From contig JAKQKQ010000093.1 in NCBI GenBank assembly GCA_029560585.1, positions 83,560 through 147,559 of the forward strand: 64,000 nucleotides of DNA. Reading direction: 5' to 3'. The position numbers and the translations under genes were made by a program. The notes beneath the pieces were generated by a model. It was not told the DNA's origin, searched no databases, and worked only from the letters and a program-made list of their open reading frames with translations. The stretch's first letter is position 1; the number at the start of each line of letters is the position of its first letter. Shown here piece by piece: positions 18,854 through 28,767 of this stretch. Origin of the DNA: Verrucomicrobiota bacterium. Lineage in GTDB: Bacteria > Verrucomicrobiota > Verrucomicrobiia > JADLBR01.

Positions 18854-20167
18854 TCACTTCGCGGCGGATTCCAGCAGGGACACGCACGCCAGTTCGCGTC
18901 CATCGCGGGCGAAGATGTATCTTCCGGCGAAGGCGGGGTGCGCCCACGTCTTGCCGATGACCTTGGTGCGCGATCGCTCGTCATAACCGGTTGGATTGAG
19001 TCGAGCGAGGATGAGATCGCCTTCGGCATTGAGGATGATCGCGCGGTCCGCGTCATTGAGCCACACGAGGCTCGCCTGGGGATCGCGGCCCCGGGGCGTC
19101 ATCCGGTGGCCGTCGTCCCAAAGTTTTTCGCCAGTCCTCAACTTGAAGCACGTCAGTCCGGAAGATCTATCGAGCAAGTAGACATAGCCGTCGCGGTACA
19201 GTGGCTGGGACATCTCGCCACGAAGTTGGCCTTGCTCCCAGAGCAAGGTCGCGCCCTGCTCGAGACGGATCGCCTTCGATCCCTCCCAATAGCCGCTCAC
19301 GAAAACGATTCCCTCTTGGAAGATCGGAGAGGCGATTGAGACCGCGTAGGTGACTTTATAGGGGATAGCCCACAGCGATCTGCCGTCACGGGGATCGAGC
19401 CCGCGGATGTATTCGGGTGTCCAGCAGACGAGCTGTGGTCGCCCGTTATGCTGGATCAGGATCGGCGTGCAGTAGCCGCAGGGGTCGGGCGCACCGCGCC
19501 AGACCTCCTTGCCGGTCCCGCGGTCGAGCGCGATGTAGCAGCCGTCGGGAACCGCGCCGACGTGGAGGATCACAAGATTCTCGAAGAGCAGAGGCGATGC
19601 GGCGAATCCCCATGTTGGCAGGCGCGCGCCATGGTCGCGCACCATGTCTATCGACCATATCGCCTTGCCCGTGACCGCATCGAGGCAGAGGGCGTGGCCC
19701 AGCGCACCGAGCGTGTAGACGCGGCCATCGCTCACGGTTGGTGCCGCGCGCGGGCCGTTGCCGTGCTGCAGGCCCCGATAGACCGCCCCGTACGCATGGG
19801 CCCAGAGTTCCTTGCCGGATGCCGCATCGAAGCAGAGCACCCGCTCCATCTCCTCCTGCGACCTCTGGAGATCCATCGTGTAGACCCGGCCGCCGGCCAC
19901 CACCACGCCCGCGTCGCCGCCGCCGACAGACCTGCGCCATATTTCCCGCAAACCCTCCGACGGCCATCGCTCCGGAAGCTTTGGCGCATTCCAGGTACCG
20001 TCGCCGCGCGGGCCCCTCCACCGTGGCCACTCTTCGCCGACGGTTGCGGCCAGCGATGACCGCGGCGCGTCTGCCGCGCGCGCCACACCCATGCACCCGA
20101 TCGCACAAACGATGAAGATGCGCAGACCGTCTCGCACGAGGCCATCCCGAGAATCTGTCGGGCTCAT
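18854..20167 (-). CDS. Exported PQQ-like beta-propeller protein
   Basis: A 437-residue protein beginning with an ATG at 20167 and signal segment LRIFIVCAIGCMGVARA. It starts WPRWRGPRGDGTWNAPKLPERWP, the usual opening of PVC-type outer-membrane propellers. At least five PQQ-like blades follow, recognisable by LCFDAASGKELWA, LCLDAVTGKAIWS, IALDRGTGKEVWR, GLDPRDGRSLWA and CFKLRTGEKLWD. The quinoprotein catalytic residues are not obvious, so a BamB-like scaffold or carbohydrate-related role is more likely than a PQQ enzyme. It lies 48 bp downstream of the ceramidase-like gene and is probably cotranscribed. Confidence 0.85.
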   Translation of the reverse strand: MSPTDSRDGLVRDGLRIFIVCAIGCMGVARAADAPRSSLAATVGEEWPRWRGPRGDGTWNAPKLPERWPSEGLREIWRRSVGGGDAGVVVAGGRVYTMDLQRSQEEMERVLCFDAASGKELWAHAYGAVYRGLQHGNGPRAAPTVSDGRVYTLGALGHALCLDAVTGKAIWSIDMVRDHGARLPTWGFAASPLLFENLVILHVGAVPDGCYIALDRGTGKEVWRGAPDPCGYCTPILIQHNGRPQLVCWTPEYIRGLDPRDGRSLWAIPYKVTYAVSIASPIFQEGIVFVSGYWEGSKAIRLEQGATLLWEQGQLRGEMSQPLYRDGYVYLLDRSSGLTCFKLRTGEKLWDDGHRMTPRGRDPQASLVWLNDADRAIILNAEGDLILARLNPTGYDERSRTKVIGKTWAHPAFAGRYIFARDGRELACVSLLESAAK

Positions 20168-20215
20168 CAAACTCTTAGAAACAGCCAGGGATTCGCTGGG
20201 GAAATCCCTTCGACA

Positions 20216-21742
20216 CTATTTCTCCCAGAGTTCGCAGATCGTCTCGACAGTGCGATCGACCAGGACCTGCCCTCCCTCTGGACCGACCATGTTGCTCATG
20301 ATGGTGGCACTATAGTTGGTGAAGGGATTTCCATCCAACGTCCCGCCCGCGACCGCGCGCGGCGTCGGCAGATAGTAGGCGGGTTCCCGCCCGGAGGAGG
20401 CCAATTGGATCAGGAAGGTCTGGACGGCCGGACTGCGCGCCTCGATCTGAACGCCGTAGTCGACAAATAGCTCGAAAGGATTCGTTGCGATGGCCACGTC
20501 TCCCAATCGCAACACATGCATCTCCATCGCATAAGTTTTCCGTTCGCCCTTCTGTTGGGCGAGATATCGTTCGGCCACCAGCCCATAGAAATCTCGGGTC
20601 CAGTGATCGGTCTTCTTCCGCGTCTTTCTGCCGTCGATTTCCTCGCACACCTTCTTGGCGACCGCATGTTCGTCGGCGGTGACGATACGCGCGGGCAATT
20701 CGATCGGCCGGACCCTATGGGCGAACGGCACGTCCGCCCGGATGTCTTTGGCGATGACGTCGGCCACATCTTCGAAGGCGCCGGCGACACGGCGACCGAT
20801 CTCTTGGCCATAGGTCAGGCCACGGAGTTCGCACATCCGCTGTTCGGCCTTGCGGTGCACCTGCAACCGCGGGGTCTGGTCGCCGGCCGCGGCGCAGAAT
20901 CCCAGCACGCAGACATCCGCGCCGTGCCGCTCGCGGATCAGTCGCCTGGCCTCGGCCCAGAAATCCGCGCTGACCTTGATGCCGCCCTCGGCCTGGGCCG
21001 TCGTCGCCAGGCTGAGCGCCGCAGCTTTCAACCGCCTCTGCGGGTCGTAAAAGCACAGCACCTGGACCGCGTGGTCCTCATAGCCCTCGATATGGCGAAA
21101 TTTGGGATCCTTCATGTCGCCATACATCTTTACCGTGCCATCGCTGTATGTGACGCGGCGATTGTGACCCGCGACGGCCTGCCCCAGCCCCCACGCGACG
21201 GCCCCCGCCGCCCGACTCTCCCAGGCCCTCACGACCGCCGCGGCCATCCGCTCGTACATCCAGGGCACGTACTCCTTCGGCTGCATGGCATCCTCGTAAT
21301 CCCTTTCGTCATACCGGTCCTGGGCGATAACAGGCGCCGTATGCGTGTGCGTCGCGGCCATGAAAAGCTTGCTCATGTCGAAGCCCGGCAACCGCCCGGC
21401 CAGATGCTTGCGTAATCCGTCCTGGATCCCCGGCCGGATGACGCACAGATCGCAGGAGATCATGATCGCCTGATCGAGCACCTTTTCGCCATCTCGCGAC
21501 TCCAAGGCCAGGACGCTGGCCGTCAGGCGGCTCTGTATCTCACGCCCGATGCGGACGGACGTGTTGCCGGTCAGGGGGACGGGCCGGTCCGGCGTGATGT
21601 CGGCCGTGGCGGCCCCAATCCAGAGTTCGGCGGCTTGAATCGGGAATACCGCCAGTCCGAGCCACAGAACGAGCCAGTTGGCCCAAACGATGAAATGCAT
21701 CCCTTCAATTCCTACGAGCGCCCGCGGTGTGGATTTAGCCAT
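20216..21742 (-). CDS. Neutral/alkaline ceramidase-like exported protein, most diverged copy
   Basis: A 508-residue protein with signal segment MHFIVWANWLVLWLGLAVFPIQA after an ATG at 21742 (the internal ATG at 21700 would also give a good signal peptide). PF04734 features: IGAATADITPDRPVPLTG, the zinc HxH in AATHTHTAPV, and AAAGDQTPRLQ in place of the GDVSPN amidase motif, so Ser is replaced by Thr. The histidine expected in the third zinc position is also missing: the segment reads LSLATTAQAEGG. With a nucleophile and a metal ligand altered it may be a binding protein or an enzyme of another chemistry. It lies between the cohesin gene and the PQQ gene. Confidence 0.8.
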   Translation of the reverse strand: MAKSTPRALVGIEGMHFIVWANWLVLWLGLAVFPIQAAELWIGAATADITPDRPVPLTGNTSVRIGREIQSRLTASVLALESRDGEKVLDQAIMISCDLCVIRPGIQDGLRKHLAGRLPGFDMSKLFMAATHTHTAPVIAQDRYDERDYEDAMQPKEYVPWMYERMAAAVVRAWESRAAGAVAWGLGQAVAGHNRRVTYSDGTVKMYGDMKDPKFRHIEGYEDHAVQVLCFYDPQRRLKAAALSLATTAQAEGGIKVSADFWAEARRLIRERHGADVCVLGFCAAAGDQTPRLQVHRKAEQRMCELRGLTYGQEIGRRVAGAFEDVADVIAKDIRADVPFAHRVRPIELPARIVTADEHAVAKKVCEEIDGRKTRKKTDHWTRDFYGLVAERYLAQQKGERKTYAMEMHVLRLGDVAIATNPFELFVDYGVQIEARSPAVQTFLIQLASSGREPAYYLPTPRAVAGGTLDGNPFTNYSATIMSNMVGPEGGQVLVDRTVETICELWEK

Positions 21743-21823
21743 GAGAAGAAATGTATATTATCTTTGAATTATTCGAAGCAAGCCGGAAACGCCGGCCCTT
21801 CGCCATCAGCCCCGGGCCTGACA

Positions 21824-22732
21824 TCACCACCGCAACCGTATGCGGAGAAACTGGCGGGTCGATTCGCGCATCGGCGTGTTGGCCCGAACGGTGATATCCT
21901 CGGACCCATCGCCACGCGACACCGGAGGCTCGATCAGCAAGCTCGAGAGGGGGTAGGTCGTCCAGTGTATCAAGTCGGAGGATTCCTGCAGATCGTACAG
22001 CAGGGCCCCATGCTCGACTGGACGGCGGAAATCCAGGAGCATGTATTGGTCGCTCTCCGCATCGCCGACACCCGATCTCGGGAGAATCGTCCCGCCATCC
22101 TGCCAATGCGGATTCCCATGAAAGGCGAACTCCATGATGTTCGGGACGCCATCCTGATCGGGGTCATCGGTCCCGGCCGACGTGAGCGGATTGATGCCAT
22201 GGAGTTCCTCCCAGTTGTCCGGCATGCCGTTAGGGCGATTGTCGATGGCCGGGGAGTAACTGACCCGAACGCCGCCATTGATGGTCTTGATGTCCCTTTC
22301 CGCCGTGACATCGACAACGGCGGTGCTGTTTCCCACCTCGAATCGGGCGATGGTAAGGTCGCTGAAGAAGTCGCTGGTCGCGCCGGAGTTGGCGCGAAAC
22401 ACCAGTTCGGCAAGGCACCCAGACCCCGAGGCGAGGTCGGTCGACCGAACAAGGAGCAGGGTTATAGTGCCCCCATCGGTGCTGCTGGAGAAATCGAACT
22501 GTGCGCCCAAGGCTCCGGGTTGCGCGGCTTCGATTTTCAGTAGGGAGGGATCGAAATTGATCTGGATACGAATGGACGCGAGTCCCGAGGCGTCTGAGAT
22601 TTCCACAGGCACCCGGATGATTCCGTCCGGATTTCCCTCGAACGTGGGAATGCTGAGGGTGATATCTGCCGCGCGGGTGCCTCCGGCGATCAAGAGTGCC
22701 CCAACCAACATGCGGATCCGTCGGGTTTTCAT
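21824..22732 (-). CDS. Exported protein with cohesin-like domain and PVC-type Ca-binding/C-terminal module
   Basis: A 302-residue secreted protein. After a short signal peptide (MKTRRIRMLVGALLIAGGTRA), residues about 22-150 form a cohesin-like beta-sandwich (GIIRVPVEISDASGLASIRI, FDPSLLKIEAA, AELVFRANSGA). Residues about 165-205 are a Ca-binding style linker (NGMPDNWEELHGINPLTS, DDPDQDGVPNIMEFAF), and the C-terminus has DLQESSDLIHWTTYP, a signature common in secreted Verrucomicrobia-type proteins. Cohesins bind dockerins, and a dockerin is encoded by the gene just upstream (3-bp gap), so the two products could associate. That pairing is inference. Confidence 0.75.
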   Translation of the reverse strand: MKTRRIRMLVGALLIAGGTRAADITLSIPTFEGNPDGIIRVPVEISDASGLASIRIQINFDPSLLKIEAAQPGALGAQFDFSSSTDGGTITLLLVRSTDLASGSGCLAELVFRANSGATSDFFSDLTIARFEVGNSTAVVDVTAERDIKTINGGVRVSYSPAIDNRPNGMPDNWEELHGINPLTSAGTDDPDQDGVPNIMEFAFHGNPHWQDGGTILPRSGVGDAESDQYMLLDFRRPVEHGALLYDLQESSDLIHWTTYPLSSLLIEPPVSRGDGSEDITVRANTPMRESTRQFLRIRLRW

Positions 22733-22735
22733 GGG

Positions 22736-25700
22736 TCAGTTGCCTTCATCCAACGGCAGGCCCTGCAACAGGCGCTTGAGCAGAACCAAATCCTGCTGGG
22801 TCAGTTTTCCATCGCCGTTCAAATCGCCCGCCTGAAGTTCGTCCTCCGTCGCGCCGCGCCCGTGGTTTCTGACCAATTCCTTCAAACGGTGTTCGTCTGC
22901 CTCCGTCACCGATCCGTCCCCATCGACATCGCCCAGAACGTAATCGTATCCAACTTCCACATATTCGGATCCCGCAATGTCCACGACCTGCTCGATGCCG
23001 TCCACGGAGTAGAAGGTCGCTGACGCAATCCCTATTGTGGTCTTCAGACCCACGGCCGCCGAGTCATTCACCTTGAATACCAGTGTCAGGATCTTGCCTT
23101 CTCCGGGCTTGAATTGGCCCGATAGGCCGCTGATCGTCAGCGTCCCGTTGGCCGTTGCGCCGTTGTCGGCGATCTGTACACCGGCACTGAGGCCGGTCCT
23201 GAGAACGGTCTCTTTGGATTCGTTCACTTGGGTCGCCGGAGTCAACACGGCAGGTTCATATGCGATGGCAATCTCCATGCCAGCCCCACGCAAACCCATC
23301 GAGTTCTCCAGCGAGACGGGGATTCTCACGTAGTTTGCCGGCTGGCCGCGCGTGCGGCGGATGGAAAGCTTCACGGTCCCGGCCCGCGCCGTGGCCACAT
23401 CGGATGGGTCGGTCTCCATGATCTTCGGCGTCGAATTCCCGGGAAGGTACGCATAGGACAGCGCGGTGACTCGGTAGCAATACGGGACACCGGGCGTGAC
23501 CGCCTCGTCGCGATAGGCGGGAAGCCGCACTGGCTCGGCAAGCAAGGGACTCCACAAAGCCGGATCGGCGACCGCGCGGTAGACCTGGTAGCCGCGCAGG
23601 CGCGACTGGGACTCCGCCGCCCAACTGAGCATCACGGAGGCGGGACCCGGCGCAGCGTGCAGGTCCATGGGCCGTCCGATCCGCGGATCGCGCAGGTACA
23701 CGAGCGCCCCCGCGGCCGACCCCACAAATGCATCGATGTCGCCGTCGCCGTCCAAATCCGCGATGCCTATCGTGAGATCCTGGGCGAATCCTTCACCCGT
23801 CCCCGCCCACACCTTACTCTTAAGGGTAAACCCTCCGCCAGGCACGCCGCGAAAGTCCCAGATTCTGCCGTCGTCGTCGGACACCAGCACGTCCATGGTT
23901 CCGTCTCGGTTAACGTCGGCGATCCCCGCGCCCGTGGGATTCGGGACAGGCACGCCAAGGGCATTGGTGGTGAAGGTCCCGAAAGGCGCCGCCGCATTGC
24001 CGTTGTGCAGGTAGAGCCGTGTCGAGCCATCCGCAAGCAAGATGAGGAGGTCCGGCAGCCCATCCCCGTTCAAGTCGCCCAACGCCGGGATGTTCCGGGC
24101 CGAACCGGTGACAATCTGAAAACCCGCGGCTACCGGGGGATTGGTGAAGCCGCCGGTGGAAACGAAGAACGCGAGTGTGTCCGTGGCGCCCCCCACTACG
24201 AGATCGGCGTTACCGTCTCCCGTCCAATCGCCAAGGGCGCCCACTGGAGCACTGTTTTCGGCAACGGCCGCCTTCAAAGGGCCAAATACCGAGGTCCGTG
24301 CGGAGTAGTTCATAGTGGCCCTCGTGCCCCCGTTCTCGTAAACCACGACGCCGCCAGAACAGAAAACGATCAGGTCAAGGTCGCCATCCCCATCCCAATC
24401 TCCCGGAACTGGCGCCGATTCGGAACCAAAGTCGTGGCCGCCGGGGGCGTTCGGGTTGAAGCTGAAAAGGGGGTTGAGCACGCCGCCCACCTGTACCCCG
24501 AGCCAGCGCTCGAACAGTTGCTCATTCACCACGACCAGCGACGAATCCGCCCACGAGACCCCGCCCGGCTGGAAGACGTTCGCGAAAACCGGAGACGAAC
24601 CCCTCTGATACTCCTGCAGGAGCGTGATTCCGTCGCCATCGGAATCATCCCCGGCCCCCCGTCCCGTTGACGAAAGGTAGTACATTTCCCAGGCATCCGG
24701 GATCCCATCCCCGTCGCTGTCACCGTCGAAGAAATAGGCCACCGCCTCCCGGTCCGATCCGTCCACGACAAACGAGGCCTGCCTCAGGGCCACCCCCCAC
24801 GCGTCCTGTTGCCGCACCCCATCGACCGTCCAATACCCGAAGGTAGTCTGGTTTAGCTGCGTCGTCGTCACTGTGGTGCCATCTGGCACAATACCCGACA
24901 AGTTGATTGTGCCTACCGGCTCACTTCGGATCACGTAGCGGGAGAAGTCAGCAAGATTCACAGTGACCATCGCTGAATCTGCGTACACCACGCCCCCCTC
25001 CTGATAGGCACTCCCAAAAACCGGCGAACAGCCGGCCGTATATTCCGCCAGCAACGTGCGGCCATCGCCATCTGTGTCCGAGTCGGCAGCGTTGTCGCTG
25101 GTTCCGTAGTAGTACTGTTCCCAGGCATCGGGCACCCCGTCGCCGTCCTCATCACCGGTGAAGAGGTAGGCGACGCCCTCGCGATCGGCATCTCGCACGA
25201 CAAACGTGATCTGCGGCACCGCCACGCCCCACGCGTCCGCCTGGCGCTCTCCGTCAAGCGTCCAGTATCCGAATGCCGCCTGCGTCATGTTCGGGCTCGT
25301 GACCACCGTGCCCGGCAGCACGACAGCGGTCTGATCAACCGTTCCCGTCGGCACGCTTCGCAGCAAATAAGATGGGTAACCCGCGAGGTTACAGGTCACG
25401 AGCGCGGAATCGGCGTAGGCAACGCCACCGGCCTGATTGGTGTTGGCATACAGCGGATGCGTTCCACCGGTGTACTCCTGTTGCAGCGTGATGCCGTCGC
25501 CATCCGAATCGACATCGGCGCCATTGGCGAGGGAGCCGAAGTATTCGATCTCAAACCAATCGGGAACACCGTCCGCGTCCGTGTTCCGCTTGGCTGGAAG
25601 ATAGTGTGCCGTGGCGGTTGTGTCTTCGTAGATGGTGAAAGAGATCGGGTTCAGCGAACGGCCCCAGGGATCCCGATAGGGTTCGCCGGGCTGACTGCTG

Positions 25701-26002
25701 TTGCTCCAATACGTGAAGCGGTAAGTGCTGTACTGTGAGAGCGGCGCCGGCGCCTTGACGGTCGTGTACACTGCCGCGGTCTCAACCCACTGGGTGGAAT
25801 TCACCAGCGGGACTGGCAGGTGGGTGGCGTCGTCGACGGAGTTCTGGACGAACTCGACAATCGCGGCAGCACAGGGCGATACCGCCAAGGCCAGAAGGCC
25901 GAGGGCTGACCCGATGCACCACGCGCGCCTTGCCCAGGGCATCGCGGGCCGATCCAGCGATGCCGCCCGGTCGGGCGCGCGTCTTGTGCGAATATCACCC
26001 AT
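22736..26002 (-). CDS. Giant exported FG-GAP/FN3/cohesin protein with C-terminal dockerin
   Basis: A 1088-residue protein; the ATG at 26002 is preceded by GAGG some 14 bases upstream. Signal segment: ARRAWCIGSALGLLALAVSPCAAA. Three roughly 150-residue repeats follow, each with VPDWFE/VPDAWEQ, DSDGDG, TLLQEY, a GGV.YADS strand and a FGYWTVDG..Q.DAWGVA block. Next come five FG-GAP-like Ca loops (GDWDGDGDLDLIVF to ADLDGDGDIDAFVG), an FN3 domain, a cohesin-like domain (RIPVSLENSMGLRGAGMEI) and a dockerin with paired Ca loops (GDVDGDGSVTEADEHRLKEL and GDLNGDGKLTQQDLVLLKRL). It likely serves as a cell-surface scaffold or adhesin. A cohesin and a dockerin in one chain allow self-assembly. Confidence 0.85.
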   Translation of the reverse strand: MGDIRTRRAPDRAASLDRPAMPWARRAWCIGSALGLLALAVSPCAAAIVEFVQNSVDDATHLPVPLVNSTQWVETAAVYTTVKAPAPLSQYSTYRFTYWSNSSQPGEPYRDPWGRSLNPISFTIYEDTTATAHYLPAKRNTDADGVPDWFEIEYFGSLANGADVDSDGDGITLQQEYTGGTHPLYANTNQAGGVAYADSALVTCNLAGYPSYLLRSVPTGTVDQTAVVLPGTVVTSPNMTQAAFGYWTLDGERQADAWGVAVPQITFVVRDADREGVAYLFTGDEDGDGVPDAWEQYYYGTSDNAADSDTDGDGRTLLAEYTAGCSPVFGSAYQEGGVVYADSAMVTVNLADFSRYVIRSEPVGTINLSGIVPDGTTVTTTQLNQTTFGYWTVDGVRQQDAWGVALRQASFVVDGSDREAVAYFFDGDSDGDGIPDAWEMYYLSSTGRGAGDDSDGDGITLLQEYQRGSSPVFANVFQPGGVSWADSSLVVVNEQLFERWLGVQVGGVLNPLFSFNPNAPGGHDFGSESAPVPGDWDGDGDLDLIVFCSGGVVVYENGGTRATMNYSARTSVFGPLKAAVAENSAPVGALGDWTGDGNADLVVGGATDTLAFFVSTGGFTNPPVAAGFQIVTGSARNIPALGDLNGDGLPDLLILLADGSTRLYLHNGNAAAPFGTFTTNALGVPVPNPTGAGIADVNRDGTMDVLVSDDDGRIWDFRGVPGGGFTLKSKVWAGTGEGFAQDLTIGIADLDGDGDIDAFVGSAAGALVYLRDPRIGRPMDLHAAPGPASVMLSWAAESQSRLRGYQVYRAVADPALWSPLLAEPVRLPAYRDEAVTPGVPYCYRVTALSYAYLPGNSTPKIMETDPSDVATARAGTVKLSIRRTRGQPANYVRIPVSLENSMGLRGAGMEIAIAYEPAVLTPATQVNESKETVLRTGLSAGVQIADNGATANGTLTISGLSGQFKPGEGKILTLVFKVNDSAAVGLKTTIGIASATFYSVDGIEQVVDIAGSEYVEVGYDYVLGDVDGDGSVTEADEHRLKELVRNHGRGATEDELQAGDLNGDGKLTQQDLVLLKRLLQGLPLDEGN

Positions 26003-26019
26003 GGGTAATTGCTGTTTCC

Positions 26020-27567
26020 TCAAGGGTTCTTTTTCGTCAGAACCAGACTATGAAGGCCGCCCGCAGAAACCGCAGTGGCTTTCGGGATGTAACTGGGCGG
26101 GGGCACGTTTCCGCCACCCCATCCCACGACGGTCCCATCGCCCGTCAGGGCCAAGTTATGCCAGGGACCCGCAGAGATCGCGACGACGCCAGTGAGACCG
26201 TCGGGTGGGGTCGCGTTTCCGCTGCCCCAGCCAACGACGGTTCCATCGCTCTTCAAGGCGATGCTGTGAAATTGCCCTGCACCAATCGCCACGACCCCCG
26301 TGAGGCCAGGGGGCGGGGTCATCTGCCCATAGAGGTTGGTTCCCCAGCAAACGATGGTCCCGTCGCTTTTCAAAGCCATGCTGTGTTCGTATCCCCCTGC
26401 GATTGCGATGACGCCCGTGAGGCCTGCGGGCACTTGTGCGAATAAGTGTGATGTTGGCCACGCCGCCACGGTGCCATCACTCTTTAGGGCGAGGCCGGAA
26501 AAGGATCCGGCCGCGATAGCGGTGACCCCTGTGAGACCGGCGGGCATACCCCGGTAAACGTCGTTGTTGGTGGGCCACGCGACCACGGTGCCATCACCCT
26601 TCAGGGCGATGCCATGATAGAAACCGGCCGCGATGGCGGTGACCCCTGTGAGGCCGCTGGGTGGAGGTGCGGTTGGTTGTCCCCAATAGTTGTGCCCCCA
26701 GCCAACCACGATGCCATCACTCCTCAAAGCCAAACTATGTTCGCCACCCGCGGCAATGGCCGTGACTCCGAAAAGCTCACTTGGCGCAACCGCTTGTCCA
26801 TAATCGTTGTTCCCCCAGCCCATGACCATCGGGAGACCCGCATACGGCCGATTTGCGCCCAGCCAGCCCCATGATACCCCGGCTCTCGCCGTATTCGCCT
26901 CGGCGATCTCCCAAGCGTCGGCGACGTCCACATTCATCCGCTTGAATACGAATGGGGTGGCGTAATTGTAGACGGAACTGCCGCTGGCAAATGTCTCCCT
27001 GGCATACTCCCCGCTGTTGCTGTTACCAGACAACACGCCGTTCGTTAATGACAGACCCGGGTCCCCGCTGGCATAGAGCCAGAAAAGCGCATTCAGCACT
27101 TCGTTGGTGGTTGAGGGATTCTTGCTGATGGTCACCGAAGGATACGGACCCGCCGCGGGGATGCTGATCCAGTCAAACGCGAGCAGGCCTCTTCCATCCA
27201 TGGCCAGTATCTCGAACTTCACCTGCCCGAGATCGATGTCCCAATCCGCCGCCACATCCCACGTGATGGTGTGATCGGTGTTCGCCGGGATCGCGTCGCC
27301 GAGCTTGGTGCCGGTTCCCTCGGCAAAGGTGACGGGACGGATCACCTTGGCGAACGATCTCTGGCCGTCCACAAAAGCGAGGGCCCGAACCTTGACCGTG
27401 GCGTCATCCGGATCGTTCACCCGAAAGACCACGTCCATGAGGGTCGTCCCTACGCGCATGTTGGCGGATGCGATGACGACCATGGGGGCGGTGTTTGTCG
27501 AAGCCGATGCCACGGAAAGAGCCATGCCAAGGATCACGGGCCCAAGAGGGAGGATGTTTTTTTTCAT
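26020..27567 (-). CDS. Exported RCC1-repeat beta-propeller protein
   Basis: A 515-residue protein from the ATG at 27567 with signal peptide MKKNILPLGPVILGMALSVASAS; upstream codons are not protein-like. Residues about 25-130 form an Ig-like domain (VVFRVNDPDDATVKVRALAF). The C-terminal half is seven RCC1-type repeats of about 45 residues, each ending HSLALRSDGIVVGWG, HGIALKGDGTVVAW, HSMALKSDGTIVCWG and the like. Consecutive repeats are close copies at the protein level. It is 17 bp upstream of the dockerin gene and probably heads that operon. Function unknown; beta-propellers of this kind usually bind partners. Confidence 0.85.
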   Translation of the reverse strand: MKKNILPLGPVILGMALSVASASTNTAPMVVIASANMRVGTTLMDVVFRVNDPDDATVKVRALAFVDGQRSFAKVIRPVTFAEGTGTKLGDAIPANTDHTITWDVAADWDIDLGQVKFEILAMDGRGLLAFDWISIPAAGPYPSVTISKNPSTTNEVLNALFWLYASGDPGLSLTNGVLSGNSNSGEYARETFASGSSVYNYATPFVFKRMNVDVADAWEIAEANTARAGVSWGWLGANRPYAGLPMVMGWGNNDYGQAVAPSELFGVTAIAAGGEHSLALRSDGIVVGWGHNYWGQPTAPPPSGLTGVTAIAAGFYHGIALKGDGTVVAWPTNNDVYRGMPAGLTGVTAIAAGSFSGLALKSDGTVAAWPTSHLFAQVPAGLTGVIAIAGGYEHSMALKSDGTIVCWGTNLYGQMTPPPGLTGVVAIGAGQFHSIALKSDGTVVGWGSGNATPPDGLTGVVAISAGPWHNLALTGDGTVVGWGGGNVPPPSYIPKATAVSAGGLHSLVLTKKNP

Positions 27568-27800
27568 GTTCGGGGGTTTCCCTGTTTCTTTCGACGGCGG
27601 GGCGCTGAGAGACACTCCAACCCACCCCTGCGCCGCGTAACAGAAACGCGCGCACTCACGATAATAATTTGCGTCTGGCACCAAATCGGTTCAAGTGAAT
27701 TTCTTGGGGAGATTCACTTGTTTCGTTGCGCGACGGGCCTGGCGGCCAACGAACCTCTCCCCGATCTCCGGGTGCCGCTTGTCCGCCATTCGCGGTCGGA

Positions 27801-28670
27801 TCACTTCCCTATCAGTAGCTTTTCGACCGAGTCGCCCGACTTCTCAACACGCCTCGGATCCTCCACCGGCTTGAAGTCCGGATTGTGCGTGCGCAGAGAT
27901 CCTTTTGGCAGATAGTCCCACCGCATCGTGGCAGGATATTTCACCTCGATGAGCCTGATCTCTTTGCGTTTTGCGAGCGCCTCCTCGGTCTTCCGTTTGA
28001 TGAGGGCGTGTGATTCTTCTATTGGCACCAGTTCGGCGCTCTGTGGGCCCGTGCCCTTTTTCGTCTCGCAGGTGATCACGCCAGGAACCCATGCCCGCGC
28101 CTCTGCGGCGACCTTGTCGTCGCCCGAGACCATGACGACCGGCACCTTGTGTTCCAACGCGATCGCGGCATCCACGCCGATCTCCCCCACTTCGCGCCCG
28201 TTGAGCCACATGCCTTGAATCGCGGCAGACGAATACGAATGCGCCAGCACCCCGCCGGGAGTCAGCGCCATCGCGTGATACCCGAGCAGGATGAGCGCCT
28301 CCGCTCCGTCCAGGTCCTTGAATCGCACGCCGGGCGTCGGCCCCTGGATGAGTTTCGCGCGCGCATCAATCAGCTTCGGGTCCACATTCGTGCCGCCCCC
28401 GTGCCCGTCCCGGACCACGACCTCGGTCGCGCCCGCCGCAAAACACCCCGCGATGCATGCGTTCATGTCCTCGGCCATCAGCCGCTTGCCCTCGTCGGCG
28501 CGCGCGCCGCCGATCTGCTCGCTGCCGGTGACCCCGCTGCATCCCTCCATGTCGGTAAACACGTAAACCTTGAACGCCTGCGAAATACCGGGACATATCA
28601 GGCCCATCGCTATCACAAGACAGGCCAACATCCGTTTGATGCTGAAAATCCTTCCGTTTTCGATGTCCAT
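27801..28670 (-). CDS. Exported M55 family D-aminopeptidase (DppA-like)
   Basis: A 289-residue metallopeptidase. The ATG at 28670 precedes a signal segment (RMLACLVIAMGLICPGISQAF). The dizinc site of Bacillus DppA is conserved: Asp and Glu in FTDMEGCSG, His in RDGHGGGT, His in LGYHAM, and Glu in NGREVGEIG. DppA-type enzymes cleave D-alanyl dipeptides from peptidoglycan. Unlike cytosolic DppA this one is predicted to be exported, which suggests scavenging of cell-wall peptides. It stands alone, divergent from the small gene at 28768. Confidence 0.9.
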   Translation of the reverse strand: MDIENGRIFSIKRMLACLVIAMGLICPGISQAFKVYVFTDMEGCSGVTGSEQIGGARADEGKRLMAEDMNACIAGCFAAGATEVVVRDGHGGGTNVDPKLIDARAKLIQGPTPGVRFKDLDGAEALILLGYHAMALTPGGVLAHSYSSAAIQGMWLNGREVGEIGVDAAIALEHKVPVVMVSGDDKVAAEARAWVPGVITCETKKGTGPQSAELVPIEESHALIKRKTEEALAKRKEIRLIEVKYPATMRWDYLPKGSLRTHNPDFKPVEDPRRVEKSGDSVEKLLIGK

Positions 28671-28767
28671 AGGTGCGCTCCAATCATCGGGATCCGTCCG
28701 CGTGCCCGGCGATCCACTTTCTGCTGCATTCAACGGCCTCAAGGTTCTTGTCACAAAGGCGCGTGCA

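Noticed and set aside
20216..21742. Functional ceramidase assignment
   Set aside because: The serine nucleophile and one zinc histidine are replaced, so only family resemblance is claimed.
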